22,966 nt of DNA from positions 1 to 22,966 of IMG/VR virus record IMGVR_UViG_3300025293_000932, one strand, 5' to 3'. The notes beneath the pieces were generated by a model. That model made no database searches. It saw only the letters and a list, made by a program, of their open reading frames with translations, and had not been told where the DNA came from. This DNA is from a virus. A program made the translations under genes and the position numbers. Position 1 is the stretch's first letter, and each line of letters starts with the position of its first letter. Shown here piece after piece: positions 15,441 to 22,819 of this stretch.

Positions 15441-16168
15441 CGATCAAAGAAGCCCCGACAATGGACGAACTGACCGGTGGCGGTACAGGGATAGAGGTAG
15501 TTCCCCCTTCACATTTGAAGGTAGGAGACCAGCTTGTACGACCATCCGGCGGCGATCCATCAAGGGTAGAAGTGACCGATATGCGCTTCAAGGGCTATGT
15601 TCAGGTCTGGGACACACGCACTGGCGTGATGAGTCTCCAGCCGTGGTGGCTCTTGTGGCAGACCATGCGGAAACGGCGTGAAGATGGTTCACTTGTTTTT
15701 ACTCAGGAAGACCCTCAGATACCACAGAGGCACGGTGCAGATTTATACTGTCACCTAAACCCACTCTCTGACATGTATGGAAAGTTGGAGTCTCTGGGTT
15801 TTGCAACCTGTGTAAAGATGCATATTCCTCACCAGGATGGGTTGATGAGCCATATCCGGCATTCACACAAGCGGTTATGGGATTTCCTTCAGAACGAGAA
15901 GGAAGATGAACGGGACCGTAAGGCACAGGAAGAAAGAGAAAAGGATCGTGAGCTTCAACGTGAATTTATGAAGGTACTTATGGAAAGGGCGGTAGGATCG
16001 CCAAGTCAGGATAAGTTTCTTGAGGATATAAAGACCGCGTTGAATCTTGATACACCTCTCGCCAGTGTGCAGGAGCGGCCAAAGAGAGCCAAAAGGCCGA
16101 TGACTGAGGAAGTCAAGGCTCTCCTGAGAGAACAAAAACGCCTGAAGCGTGAGACCAAGACGCGCTAA
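15437..16168 (+). CDS. C2H2-like zinc-binding coiled-coil protein
   Basis: 243 residues. The N-terminal ~65 residues contain VPPSHLKVGDQLVRPSGGDP, a small beta-barrel-like part. Cys105, Cys125, His139 and His144 form a C-x19-C-x13-H-x4-H pattern, with GLMSHIRHSHKRLW like the helix of a C2H2 zinc finger but with a much wider Cys-Cys gap. His129, His132 and His142 are alternative ligands. A very charged coiled coil (about 152-185) and a basic tail follow. It starts inside the stop of the previous gene (ATGA). It could bind nucleic acid or simply use zinc to brace a small virion fold. The zinc call is by pattern only. Confidence 0.55.
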   Translation: MTIKEAPTMDELTGGGTGIEVVPPSHLKVGDQLVRPSGGDPSRVEVTDMRFKGYVQVWDTRTGVMSLQPWWLLWQTMRKRREDGSLVFTQEDPQIPQRHGADLYCHLNPLSDMYGKLESLGFATCVKMHIPHQDGLMSHIRHSHKRLWDFLQNEKEDERDRKAQEEREKDRELQREFMKVLMERAVGSPSQDKFLEDIKTALNLDTPLASVQERPKRAKRPMTEEVKALLREQKRLKRETKTR

Positions 16169-16185
16169 GGGGAATAGAGGCAAAC

Positions 16186-16620
16186 ATGAAAATACACCGC
16201 ACGCCCATGACAGTGTTGCCGGGACTTACGGCATCGCCAAATTATGCAAACGGGGATGCGCTCGGAACCAACTTGACAGTAAGCGGGCTCCCAGAGCATG
16301 GGATCATACGAGGTGTAACGGTGGTAGACCGGGCTGATCAGGATGTAAACATTGACTTTGTATTCTCACAGTCATCGCTGACGGTTACTGATAATGCAGC
16401 ATTTGATCCTACCGATGCAGAACTTGAGAACGTGGTGGGTGTGATTCAGGTGAACAGTTGGTTTTCGTTTAATGATAACTCTGTTGGCTGTGAAGCAAAT
16501 ACAGAACTGCCATATCAGACCAACGACGGGAGTCTTATTGTTCAGGGAGTGACAAGAGGAGCGCACAACCTGGCAGCTACAACAGATATAAGGATATCGC
16601 TTCTCATTGAATACGCGTAG
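16186..16620 (+). CDS. Small beta-rich structural protein
   Basis: 144 residues; GAGG lies 5 nt before the ATG. The sequence is beta-rich with Gly/Asn/Thr turns: TVLPGLTASPNYANGDALG at the start, then GIIRGVTVVDRADQDVNIDF, a TDNAAFDPTDAELENVVGVI segment, and a hydrophobic SLLIEYA end. This arrangement ('tasa.YasGDalG ... DnAaFdptDael') is one I associate with conserved uncharacterised phage virion proteins encoded near capsid and fibre genes. The likely role is capsid or fibre component. Confidence 0.65.
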   Translation: MKIHRTPMTVLPGLTASPNYANGDALGTNLTVSGLPEHGIIRGVTVVDRADQDVNIDFVFSQSSLTVTDNAAFDPTDAELENVVGVIQVNSWFSFNDNSVGCEANTELPYQTNDGSLIVQGVTRGAHNLAATTDIRISLLIEYA

Positions 16621-16704
16621 AAAGGCAGCGGACTGATAAAAATCTATAAACCTTTTCAGGTCTTGGCTGTCAGATAAACATAAACCCAAGAAAGGAATGA
16701 TACG

Positions 16705-17739
16705 ATGCCTACACCTTCTTCAAACCATAGTGGATTTGCCAATCGGGCAGGAAATGTCCGAAACGGCTCAGATCTTTCTATATTTTATAATGGAACAGAA
16801 TCGCTTCGGCTCGACGATACTACGTTGACGTTTCCTACTTCTAATATTGCGTTTACGCAAGCATCTGGAAGCCTTGTTCTCAACGAGGCCGGGAACGATG
16901 TGGACTTTCGCATTGAGAGTGATGGCAATGCCAACGCATTTGTCATAGATGCTGGAACGAACACGGTAGCCTTTGGGTCTGCTGTACTCGGTGGGGTTGC
17001 GTTCCGGATGGAATGCCCTGCCAATATCCCAATCGATAACGCACGCGGTCTCGTCCATTTTGGAAATACTGTACCAAATGACACATCCGATTCCGGCACT
17101 ATTGCTCAGATGGCTCACATAGCTATCAGGGCGGTGACCCCAACTGCAACAAATGCCAGAACCTACTCGCTTGCCGCATCTTTGTACATTGATGGACCTC
17201 CGGTAGCGGGTACTAATGTCACTCTAGCCACTACAAATGCATTCTCGATCCACTGTGATACTGGGCGGGCTCGATTTGACGATGGAATCGTAGTTGGTCC
17301 TTTAACTTCAGCGGATGCGTCAATTGATAATGCAACCAACGGGTCTGGCACTACTACCATCTACATTGGAAACCAATCTATCACCACTTCATCTGATTCA
17401 CGGGTGAAGACAAACATCACCCCCTACAAGGACAGTGCGCTTGACCTACTAAATCAGGCTAACTTTGTAGAGTTTAATTACAATCTTGAGGGTGGTGGAG
17501 AGGCTGATGGATACGGTCCTAACGGTAGGGGCCGATACGTTGGGATGCTTGCTCAGGAGACTGTTAAGTGGGCTCCTTGGGCTATCAATGCAGGAGCTGG
17601 GCTGAACTGTCCCGAGTGTGTGGCAGGTGAAGCGTGTGATGAACACTCAACCTGGCACGTTGAGTACCAGCACCTTGTTCCATTACTTGTGAAGGGTATC
17701 CAGGAGTTACGAGCTGAAATCGATCAGTTAAAGAATTAA
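16705..17739 (+). CDS. Tail fibre/spike with C-terminal peptidase S74 chaperone domain
   Basis: 344 residues. Residues 20-90 hold fibre-type repeats (SDLSIFYNGTESLRLDD, DFRIESDGNANAFVIDAGTN), and 100-220 more beta structure. From about 225 comes the intramolecular chaperone: TTSSDSRVKTNI with Ser230 and Lys235 as the expected Ser-Lys dyad, then YVGMLAQE and a terminal YQHLVPLLVKGIQELRAEI helix. In this family the domain helps the trimer fold and then cuts itself off between the Ser and the following Asp (here Ser230-Asp231). An unusual insert has Cys302, Cys305, Cys311 and His314, a possible zinc site. There is an 84-base gap upstream with an AAAGGA site. It probably binds the host surface. 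Confidence 0.9.
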   Translation: MPTPSSNHSGFANRAGNVRNGSDLSIFYNGTESLRLDDTTLTFPTSNIAFTQASGSLVLNEAGNDVDFRIESDGNANAFVIDAGTNTVAFGSAVLGGVAFRMECPANIPIDNARGLVHFGNTVPNDTSDSGTIAQMAHIAIRAVTPTATNARTYSLAASLYIDGPPVAGTNVTLATTNAFSIHCDTGRARFDDGIVVGPLTSADASIDNATNGSGTTTIYIGNQSITTSSDSRVKTNITPYKDSALDLLNQANFVEFNYNLEGGGEADGYGPNGRGRYVGMLAQETVKWAPWAINAGAGLNCPECVAGEACDEHSTWHVEYQHLVPLLVKGIQELRAEIDQLKN

Positions 17740-17749
17740 GCTATGGCAA
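17733..17749 (+). repeat. 17-bp direct repeat at two successive gene starts (copy 1)
   Basis: gaattaagctatggcaa spans the stop-to-start junction here and recurs exactly at 18126-18142. Similar codons follow in both genes (VKKAAK then TGT), so the 5' ends of the two genes look like a duplication. Confidence 0.85.
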
Positions 17750-18132
17750 ATGTAAAAAAAGCTGTACGTAAAGTAAAGAAAGCAGCAAAAACAGGCACAG
17801 CACGGCTGGGAAGGCTACACCCTGTGGCCCGGTTGGCGCTTACTGGTATTGCTGGACTAACAGGAAAGGGCCGAGGGGCGCGAAGGCTACCCCCCGGATA
17901 TACTGGGGCGATGGAGGGTCTTGCTGGTTTGAAGCCTAAGAAAACACTCGCATCAAAAGGTACGAGGGGCTTACCGGAGCAGCAGGAAGCAAGACGGCGT
18001 AGAGTATCGGCTGCACTTGTTGGCCTTAGAGCTTCAGGTACACCAGAAGCCTATCAAAAAATGTGGAAGGCATCACAGGCCACAAAGCGCCGAGGGGCGC
18101 AGAGGCTACGCAAACAAGAACGAAGGAATTAA
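17743..18132 (+). CDS. Small, very basic protein (possible DNA-binding internal protein), paralogue 1
   Basis: 129 residues with many Lys and Arg. The N-terminus is VKKAVRKVKKAAKTGTARLG, a histone-tail-like stretch. A short hydrophobic segment LALTGIAGLTG follows, then GRGARRL, then an octapeptide YTGAMEGL at residues 53-60 that resembles one in the giant protein, and a Lys/Arg-rich end with RRGAQRL. The two RGA(R/Q)RL sites share 18 of 20 bases. No good Shine-Dalgarno precedes the ATG, and the stop of the fibre gene is three bases away, so translation is probably coupled. The function is unknown; condensing or escorting DNA in the head is a guess based on charge. Confidence 0.75.
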   Translation: MANVKKAVRKVKKAAKTGTARLGRLHPVARLALTGIAGLTGKGRGARRLPPGYTGAMEGLAGLKPKKTLASKGTRGLPEQQEARRRRVSAALVGLRASGTPEAYQKMWKASQATKRRGAQRLRKQERRN

Positions 18133-18142
18133 GCTATGGCAA
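18126..18142 (+). repeat. 17-bp direct repeat at two successive gene starts (copy 2)
   Basis: Exact copy of 17733-17749, again covering the stop of one gene and the ATG of the next. Here AGGA at 18123-18126 adds a usable ribosome site. Confidence 0.85.
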
Positions 18143-18606
18143 TTACAAGATTGATCCCACAGGTAAAGAAAGCTGCAAAGAGCACAGGTACAAAACAATG
18201 GGTGAAGTCTGCCACATCGCCAAGGAATGTTGCCGCCGGCATAAAGGGTGTGGCAAGGGACATACAGAAGAACCCTAGAGGCTTAATCGGACAAGTTAAG
18301 CGCGGAGCTAAGGCAGTAGCGTTAAGAGCTGTTGGAAAAGCACCTACGGAATTAGAGAAGACACTTGCAAGGCAAAAAAAATATGGCCCAGACGTACATA
18401 AGCAGAAAGATAGACCATATTGGTGGAAATATCGAGGCGCACCGGAGCATCAGACAGCAAGACAGTCCTTTAGTCAGAGACAACGTGCGTGGGAAAGCAA
18501 AATAAGAAGCCAAGCACCGGTTTCTCTTGCTCAGGAAGCCAAGAAGCTAAAAAGTAAAATCCCTATTCTAAGAAGTAAAATCCCTATTCTAAGGAGAAAG
18601 AAATGA
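18136..18606 (+). CDS. Small, very basic protein, paralogue 2, with C-terminal tandem repeat
   Basis: 156 residues, strongly basic throughout. The start shares 17 bases and a VKKAAK(S)TGT segment with the previous gene, so the two look like partly diverged duplicates. The middle has RPYWWKYRGAPEHQTARQSF, an aromatic patch in a helical, Arg-rich setting. The end is SKIPILR twice, then RRKK, from a 21-bp tandem duplication. The stop overlaps the next ATG (ATGA). No family recognised. The high charge again suggests nucleic acid or membrane contact. Confidence 0.75.
   Translation: MAITRLIPQVKKAAKSTGTKQWVKSATSPRNVAAGIKGVARDIQKNPRGLIGQVKRGAKAVALRAVGKAPTELEKTLARQKKYGPDVHKQKDRPYWWKYRGAPEHQTARQSFSQRQRAWESKIRSQAPVSLAQEAKKLKSKIPILRSKIPILRRKK
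18553..18594 (+). repeat. 21-bp tandem repeat, two copies
   Basis: Two 21-base units, nearly identical (differing only at the last base), each encoding SKIPILR in frame at the C-terminus of the basic protein. The near lack of divergence suggests a recent slippage duplication or a conserved short motif. Confidence 0.9.
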
Positions 18607-18722
18607 CACCGGAACCGGAAGTTGTTGAAGTCGAAATAGTAGAAGAAGAAGAAGTAACTGAAGAGGTTGCTTCCGAAGAGGAAACAGAGGACAATGGCGA
18701 AGACTCAGAAGATGGAGAGTAG
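18603..18722 (+). CDS. Tiny, extremely acidic protein
   Basis: 39 residues. AAGGAG at 18591-18596 gives a 6-nt spacing and the ATG overlaps the upstream stop (ATGA). About half of the residues are Glu or Asp, with IVEEEEVTEEVASEEE at the core and no Lys, Arg or Cys. Such composition fits a DNA mimic or a counter-ion partner for the basic proteins made on either side. It could also be a chance open frame, but the ribosome site and the coupling at both ends support a real gene. Confidence 0.65.
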   Translation: MTPEPEVVEVEIVEEEEVTEEVASEEETEDNGEDSEDGE

Positions 18723-18724
18723 CG

Positions 18725-18826
18725 ATGCCTAAAGTAGGGAAGAAACACTATCCATATACTACTAAGGGCTATACTGCTGCAAAGAAACAAGCAAAGAAAA
18801 CCGGACAGAAGGTTAGGAGGAAGTAA
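18725..18826 (+). CDS. Tiny basic protein (33 residues)
   Basis: GGAG at 18714-18717 lies 7 nt before the ATG. The sequence starts MPKVGKKHYPYTTKGYTAAKKQ and ends with a KVRRK tail. Very short basic proteins of the form 'mPkVGkkhyPYt.kGy.aAKk' are, as I recall, common among virion genes of environmental podovirus-like phages, which supports it being a real gene. The function is not established; binding to DNA or to the membrane is likely from charge. Its stop overlaps the next ATG by one base. Confidence 0.7.
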   Translation: MPKVGKKHYPYTTKGYTAAKKQAKKTGQKVRRK

Positions 18827-19005
18827 TGGCATCAGACGCAGATGTTCAAACACGAATAGCAGCTATTGAGGCAGCAATTGCGACCAAAGAAGCAGAACAA
18901 CGGGTGCTTCAGAATCAGCTTTCAGCCGCAAGGACGCGGTTATCTGAAACTGGCAACCTGAGTGACGCTGGAAAAGCTGCAAAAGAAACTGCCGCAGGTA
19001 TGTAG
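18826..19005 (+). CDS. Small coiled-coil protein (59 residues)
   Basis: A strong AGGAGG at 18815-18820 precedes the ATG by 5 nt. Residues 5-45 form heptad-like helices (RIAAIEAAIATKEAEQRVLQ), followed by an SETGNLSDAGKAAKE tail. It overlaps the previous and next genes by one base each. It probably forms an oligomeric bundle; the role is unknown. Confidence 0.7.
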   Translation: MASDADVQTRIAAIEAAIATKEAEQRVLQNQLSAARTRLSETGNLSDAGKAAKETAAGM

Positions 19006-19247
19006 TGGAACTTACAAAGGTTCAACTTCTTGCACTTAAAACGGCATTGGCAGAAGTTGGAAGGGCTCAGAACAACCTGGAAGAATCTCAGCAACTATTG
19101 TTTGAGGTCATGCAGGAGTTAGAGCTAGACCCTTCCAGAAACTACACCATATCGCCTGAAGGCACAGTTGAAGAAGTGGAAGCAGAGGCTAGTGTCAATG
19201 GCACTGGCCCTGCTTTACTCGATGAAAGCATCGTCAACAAGAACTAG
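19005..19247 (+). CDS. Small acidic helical protein (80 residues)
   Basis: It starts at a GTG overlapping the upstream TAG by one base. Residues 1-45 look like a helical hairpin (LTKVQLLALKTALAEVGRAQ), the rest is acidic and extended with many Glu. Like the preceding gene it has a heptad pattern, so the two may form a pair, possibly a small head-tail or chaperone complex. No known family is recognised. Confidence 0.65.
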   Translation: MELTKVQLLALKTALAEVGRAQNNLEESQQLLFEVMQELELDPSRNYTISPEGTVEEVEAEASVNGTGPALLDESIVNKN

Positions 19248-19261
19248 TCTTTGGAGGATCT

Positions 19262-20566
19262 ATGGCTACCACGGCACAGTCCCGGCTCCGTGAAATGCTG
19301 GTCCGGGCTACTGGACTTTATATCAGCGACACAACGAGCGGGTCTGGAGCTGGCGATGGGACAACCGTTGTCGATACCAGTATTGTTCGTTATGACACGA
19401 CTCTACTAACAGATAAGTGGTTGCTTCTTACGTCAGGTTCTGCCTCTGGGGAATCCCGGCGCATCGCGAGTGTCTCATCTTCCACGATCACAATGGTAAG
19501 TGCATTTTCCGCACAGGTTGCTGGCAGTGTGACCTATGAAATTATGTCGTACCCGCCGGAAATCTACCATGACGCCATCAGGCAAGCGATCCGCACGGTA
19601 TATCCCCTACTCTACTTACCGCTCCGGGATGAAACCCTTGCGGTTGATAACCTGCTTTCCAACTTTGACTTTGAAACCTTTTCCGGTGGTGCGTTCACCG
19701 GATGGTCAAGTATTGGGACGCCTACCCTTGCAGCACAGACAAACAGGGTTATGCATGGCGATCAGTCAGCATCGATGGCTGCTACGGGCGCTACAGAGGG
19801 CTTAGAACAGAACATTCTGGCTAGCTCGGACTTTTCCAGTGCAGTTGGCAAAACACTCCATGTACGGGCATGGCTCTACGCAACAGTGGCCGATGCTTTC
19901 CGGATGCGGGTAACCTTTGACGGCTCCACATATTCTAGTAGCCCGTATCATAGTGGTGACGATGAATGGGAAGGCCCGAACCTGCACCGCATTGACGCCA
20001 CTATTGAGGCTAACGCAACTGAGATGACCATTTCTTTTGAGGCTACATCCGGCAACACTGGATATGCTGATCTCGTAGTTGCGTGGATAGACCCGGTAAC
20101 ACGCTACACAATACCCACAACATTCATTTCCGGCCCGCACAGGGTTTCCCAACAGGTAGACCAGTTGGAGCCTGATGGCGCATATGCTCCTCTTGGTCCG
20201 GGTAACTTCCCGTTGCCTGGGAGACTACTCAGGCTGGAAGGGATGGGCCGGCTTTCGGTTCCAACTGCGGATACCGTTGCAACAGAGGTTGATGAAAGCA
20301 GGGCTGAGATGATCATTGCTCAAGCAGGGGTATACTTCTACCGAACTCTGGGCGGGTATGATCCAGGATCGCGAGACCGCCATGATCAAGAAGTTAATCG
20401 ATGGCAGGTAGATGTTGAGCGCCTGAAGCGTCAGCCTGGTATTGCTATGGCTCCGATGAGCAGCCACTCACACGCTGGATTCAGCTTCTCAGGTGACTCA
20501 AGTAACCGTTACTTGGTTCTGGATAGGCGTCGTTGGGGAGGATATGAGTGGCAGTCATCAGTCTAA
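19262..20566 (+). CDS. Adaptor-like neck protein with embedded carbohydrate-binding-like domain
   Basis: 434 residues; GGAGG lies 4 nt before the ATG. An N-terminal helix (5-18) leads to a small beta domain (20-97: LLTDKWLLLTSGSASGESRRI ... VTYEI, a form seen in many phage structural proteins). Then comes a helix IYHDAIRQAIRTVYPLLYLP (101-120). Residues 131-280 look like a carbohydrate-binding jelly roll: NLLSNFDFETFSGGAFTGW at the start, a HGDQSA strand and VRAWLYA, as in CBM4/9-type modules. The C-terminal part resumes with a long helix AEMIIAQAGVYFYRTLGGYD (348-367). Helices on either side of an inserted lectin-like domain fit a head-tail adaptor. It overlaps the next gene by 19 bases. Confidence 0.6.
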   Translation: MATTAQSRLREMLVRATGLYISDTTSGSGAGDGTTVVDTSIVRYDTTLLTDKWLLLTSGSASGESRRIASVSSSTITMVSAFSAQVAGSVTYEIMSYPPEIYHDAIRQAIRTVYPLLYLPLRDETLAVDNLLSNFDFETFSGGAFTGWSSIGTPTLAAQTNRVMHGDQSASMAATGATEGLEQNILASSDFSSAVGKTLHVRAWLYATVADAFRMRVTFDGSTYSSSPYHSGDDEWEGPNLHRIDATIEANATEMTISFEATSGNTGYADLVVAWIDPVTRYTIPTTFISGPHRVSQQVDQLEPDGAYAPLGPGNFPLPGRLLRLEGMGRLSVPTADTVATEVDESRAEMIIAQAGVYFYRTLGGYDPGSRDRHDQEVNRWQVDVERLKRQPGIAMAPMSSHSHAGFSFSGDSSNRYLVLDRRRWGGYEWQSSV

Positions 20567-22680
20567 ACTCCAATTACTATGTTCTTGCTGAAGAAAATGG
20601 TAAGCCGAGAATCACTGAGCGCTATGTTCAGCGTCAGTCTCCTGCTTATCGTCTTCAGGGAACTGTTATCAGAGAGAATGACCCGTCTATGGTCCACTAT
20701 CAGTTCAAGGATTTCCCGCTTGGGATCGGCTGGGACAGGATGGATAGGGTTACCGGGAGAGGAGTAGGCGGCGTCAAGTTTGCCACGGCTGATATTCGGT
20801 TCGGGACACAGACACTTCAGCATCTTAACCATGCTCATACCCATGCAGGGGATGCAGATCATCCATATCGCGGTTTTGTTGATCATGCCGGTGAAACCTG
20901 GGGGTTCTTTGAAGAGGACCATACAGGGAGCGTGGATATACTGGTTTGTCGTGCCTGGAATGCCGGAACAGATACGTGGGATGCCCCGTCGAGTGGGGCT
21001 ATTGTTGCAACGGCAGTAACCGGGTCTGGTATAAATCATATAGCTCTTTTTGCGGTAGGAAAACACAAAGGGAATATTATCCTTGTCTGTAATGATACCG
21101 TTAACGGGACTGGAGCAAACAGTGTCCGGTCATTCACTGTTTTCAGGAACCCTGATCCTGAAACGGCCACTTGGACTGAGATCAAGGGAACAGGATTCCC
21201 GAATACCAATGACCTCCCGGTTGCTTTTAGCACCAACGCTTTTGACAGCATCTATCAAGCTGCGATGGTGGATGAGGGAAACATCCTGCTTCTTGCCCTT
21301 CACTTTGATGCCAATGCAACGACAGATGCGAATGCTATCAGGGTATATGAGACCTCAGACCTGGGAGCGAACTGGTCACTTACCGCAACCATTGACGGGG
21401 TTGGTGAATACATCATGGGGTTTCACAGGTGGCGAGACCCAACCGATACTGCATCAATGACCTCAGTACTGGTCACCAATTACAATGTCTACAAGATTGA
21501 TTCCGCGAACAACACGGCTGCTCCACTGCTTCCGAGCGGTGTACTGAAAGGGAGCCTTAATGATGGGCGTGGCAATGCGGTGGGCTACGATGGCTCATTG
21601 TATATCTCCCTTTCTACAGGGGATCACCTGAAGCTGACGATTCTTGGCGCAAACAATCTTGAGATACTGAACATAGGTCCGGCCACCGGCGTACAGCATG
21701 ACGGCGAATTTGTCCCGAGTGACGGGCTCCCTGCTGCTTACCAAGGACATTCCAATTACCTACTCGATACAGCATCTGACTGGCTCTATGCAGCGTATGG
21801 TGGACACGCATCCGGTACATACGCAACCGTTCTTGCCTACTCAAAATCACGCATGAAGTGGTACGTGGTATATGACGAGGCTGATGCGAACATCGATATC
21901 TACCTGCTCGGCTTTACGACTGAATCGGATGGGGTTCCGAGACTATTCTTTGTTCTGGAACACGCATCATCTGCCGAGGTATACCATATTGAATACCCCA
22001 ATACGCCGGTCACTGCCGGCCAGACACAGTACTACCAGGCTACTTCCTATATTGATCATCCTTACGATAACCATAGCGATCCCCATGCGAACACCGGGAT
22101 TTTCCATGCCCATATGGATGCGGGAGATCTGACGGCTGGATCGGGCGGTGAGGGTGGTTCAGGTGATGAATTCATAACGGTAAGCTACGGTATAAACGAT
22201 GCGGTGCGTACCACGGCAGAGCTGGGGGATTTCCTTAGTGGACAGCTTACGCTGGACTTTCCTGCCGGAAGCACTTCAGTGGGTATTAGCGCACTGAACA
22301 TAGGGCTCAGAGAGTTACTGGACCGCAGTAGTACTACAACCAAGACTCCAAAGCGCAGGGAGATGACCGTTGAGGCGCGTCCAAAGCTGATTAACAAGAA
22401 GGCTTGGGACTTTGTTGTTGACATTGAGGCCACGGCAAGAGATCATGCGCCAACGAGAGTGGCTAATACAGATGTGCGGGAGACCATCCTTGCCAATATC
22501 GATGCAATCGCAGAGTCAGTAACAAAACTGGCCTTTACAGTGGGGGGTCATGCAGCAACTGAGGTGATCGTCCCGGATTCCCAGCCACCTGATAAAGCCC
22601 TCTGGATTATAGGGAGTTCGGGGATCAATACAGGAGTGAGAACAGGACTTGTGACCATGCGGGTAGAGGAAACTTCCTGA
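20548..22680 (+). CDS. Beta-propeller tail protein (candidate nozzle/hub)
   Basis: 710 residues from GTG 20548, with GGGGAGG at 20535-20541 spaced 6 nt. The ATG at 20544 is in another frame. Residues ~110-480 repeat blade-like four-strand units, one with a canonical Asp-box TSDLGANW at 269-276. Two His-rich clusters flank the propeller (His 92, 95, 97, 99, 105, and about residues 502-525). The end (~590-710) is a separate domain with AWDFVVDIEATARDH. In short-tailed phages the nozzle protein below the adaptor (T7 gp12, P22 gp10) is built round a propeller, which fits its place after the adaptor-like gene. A receptor-binding or sialidase-like role is the alternative, but a full catalytic set is not seen. 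Confidence 0.6.
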   Translation: MAVISLNSNYYVLAEENGKPRITERYVQRQSPAYRLQGTVIRENDPSMVHYQFKDFPLGIGWDRMDRVTGRGVGGVKFATADIRFGTQTLQHLNHAHTHAGDADHPYRGFVDHAGETWGFFEEDHTGSVDILVCRAWNAGTDTWDAPSSGAIVATAVTGSGINHIALFAVGKHKGNIILVCNDTVNGTGANSVRSFTVFRNPDPETATWTEIKGTGFPNTNDLPVAFSTNAFDSIYQAAMVDEGNILLLALHFDANATTDANAIRVYETSDLGANWSLTATIDGVGEYIMGFHRWRDPTDTASMTSVLVTNYNVYKIDSANNTAAPLLPSGVLKGSLNDGRGNAVGYDGSLYISLSTGDHLKLTILGANNLEILNIGPATGVQHDGEFVPSDGLPAAYQGHSNYLLDTASDWLYAAYGGHASGTYATVLAYSKSRMKWYVVYDEADANIDIYLLGFTTESDGVPRLFFVLEHASSAEVYHIEYPNTPVTAGQTQYYQATSYIDHPYDNHSDPHANTGIFHAHMDAGDLTAGSGGEGGSGDEFITVSYGINDAVRTTAELGDFLSGQLTLDFPAGSTSVGISALNIGLRELLDRSSTTTKTPKRREMTVEARPKLINKKAWDFVVDIEATARDHAPTRVANTDVRETILANIDAIAESVTKLAFTVGGHAATEVIVPDSQPPDKALWIIGSSGINTGVRTGLVTMRVEETS

Positions 22681-22808
22681 TGAAAATTATCATGCTGATC
22701 GTTGCATTTCTTGCAGGGTTCCAGGGATATCTTTTTTGGAACAGGCGCAAGGGAATGCCGATACGCAACGATGATGAAGACTACGGCACACCAGTTTTTC
22801 CAGCTTGA
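22680..22808 (+). CDS. Tiny single-pass membrane protein (42 residues)
   Basis: The ATG overlaps the stop of the propeller gene by one base. Residues 3-20 are a hydrophobic helix (IIMLIVAFLAGFQGYLFW) with a basic NRRKG stop-transfer just after, then an acidic tail with DDEDYG. This predicts an N-out, C-in single pass. Possible roles are a lysis accessory (holin regulator or pinholin-like) or a tail or ejection-linked membrane peptide. It is not matched to a family. Confidence 0.65.
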   Translation: MKIIMLIVAFLAGFQGYLFWNRRKGMPIRNDDEDYGTPVFPA

Positions 22809-22819
22809 AGGAGATAATT

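Noticed and set aside
16273-16278. TTGACA as a possible promoter in the beta-rich gene
   Set aside because: No -10-like sequence at 16-18 bases downstream.
16621-16704. 84-base gap before the fibre gene
   Set aside because: Only a weak 5-bp CTTGG/CCAAG pairing with a long loop and the AAAGGA ribosome site; no convincing promoter or terminator.
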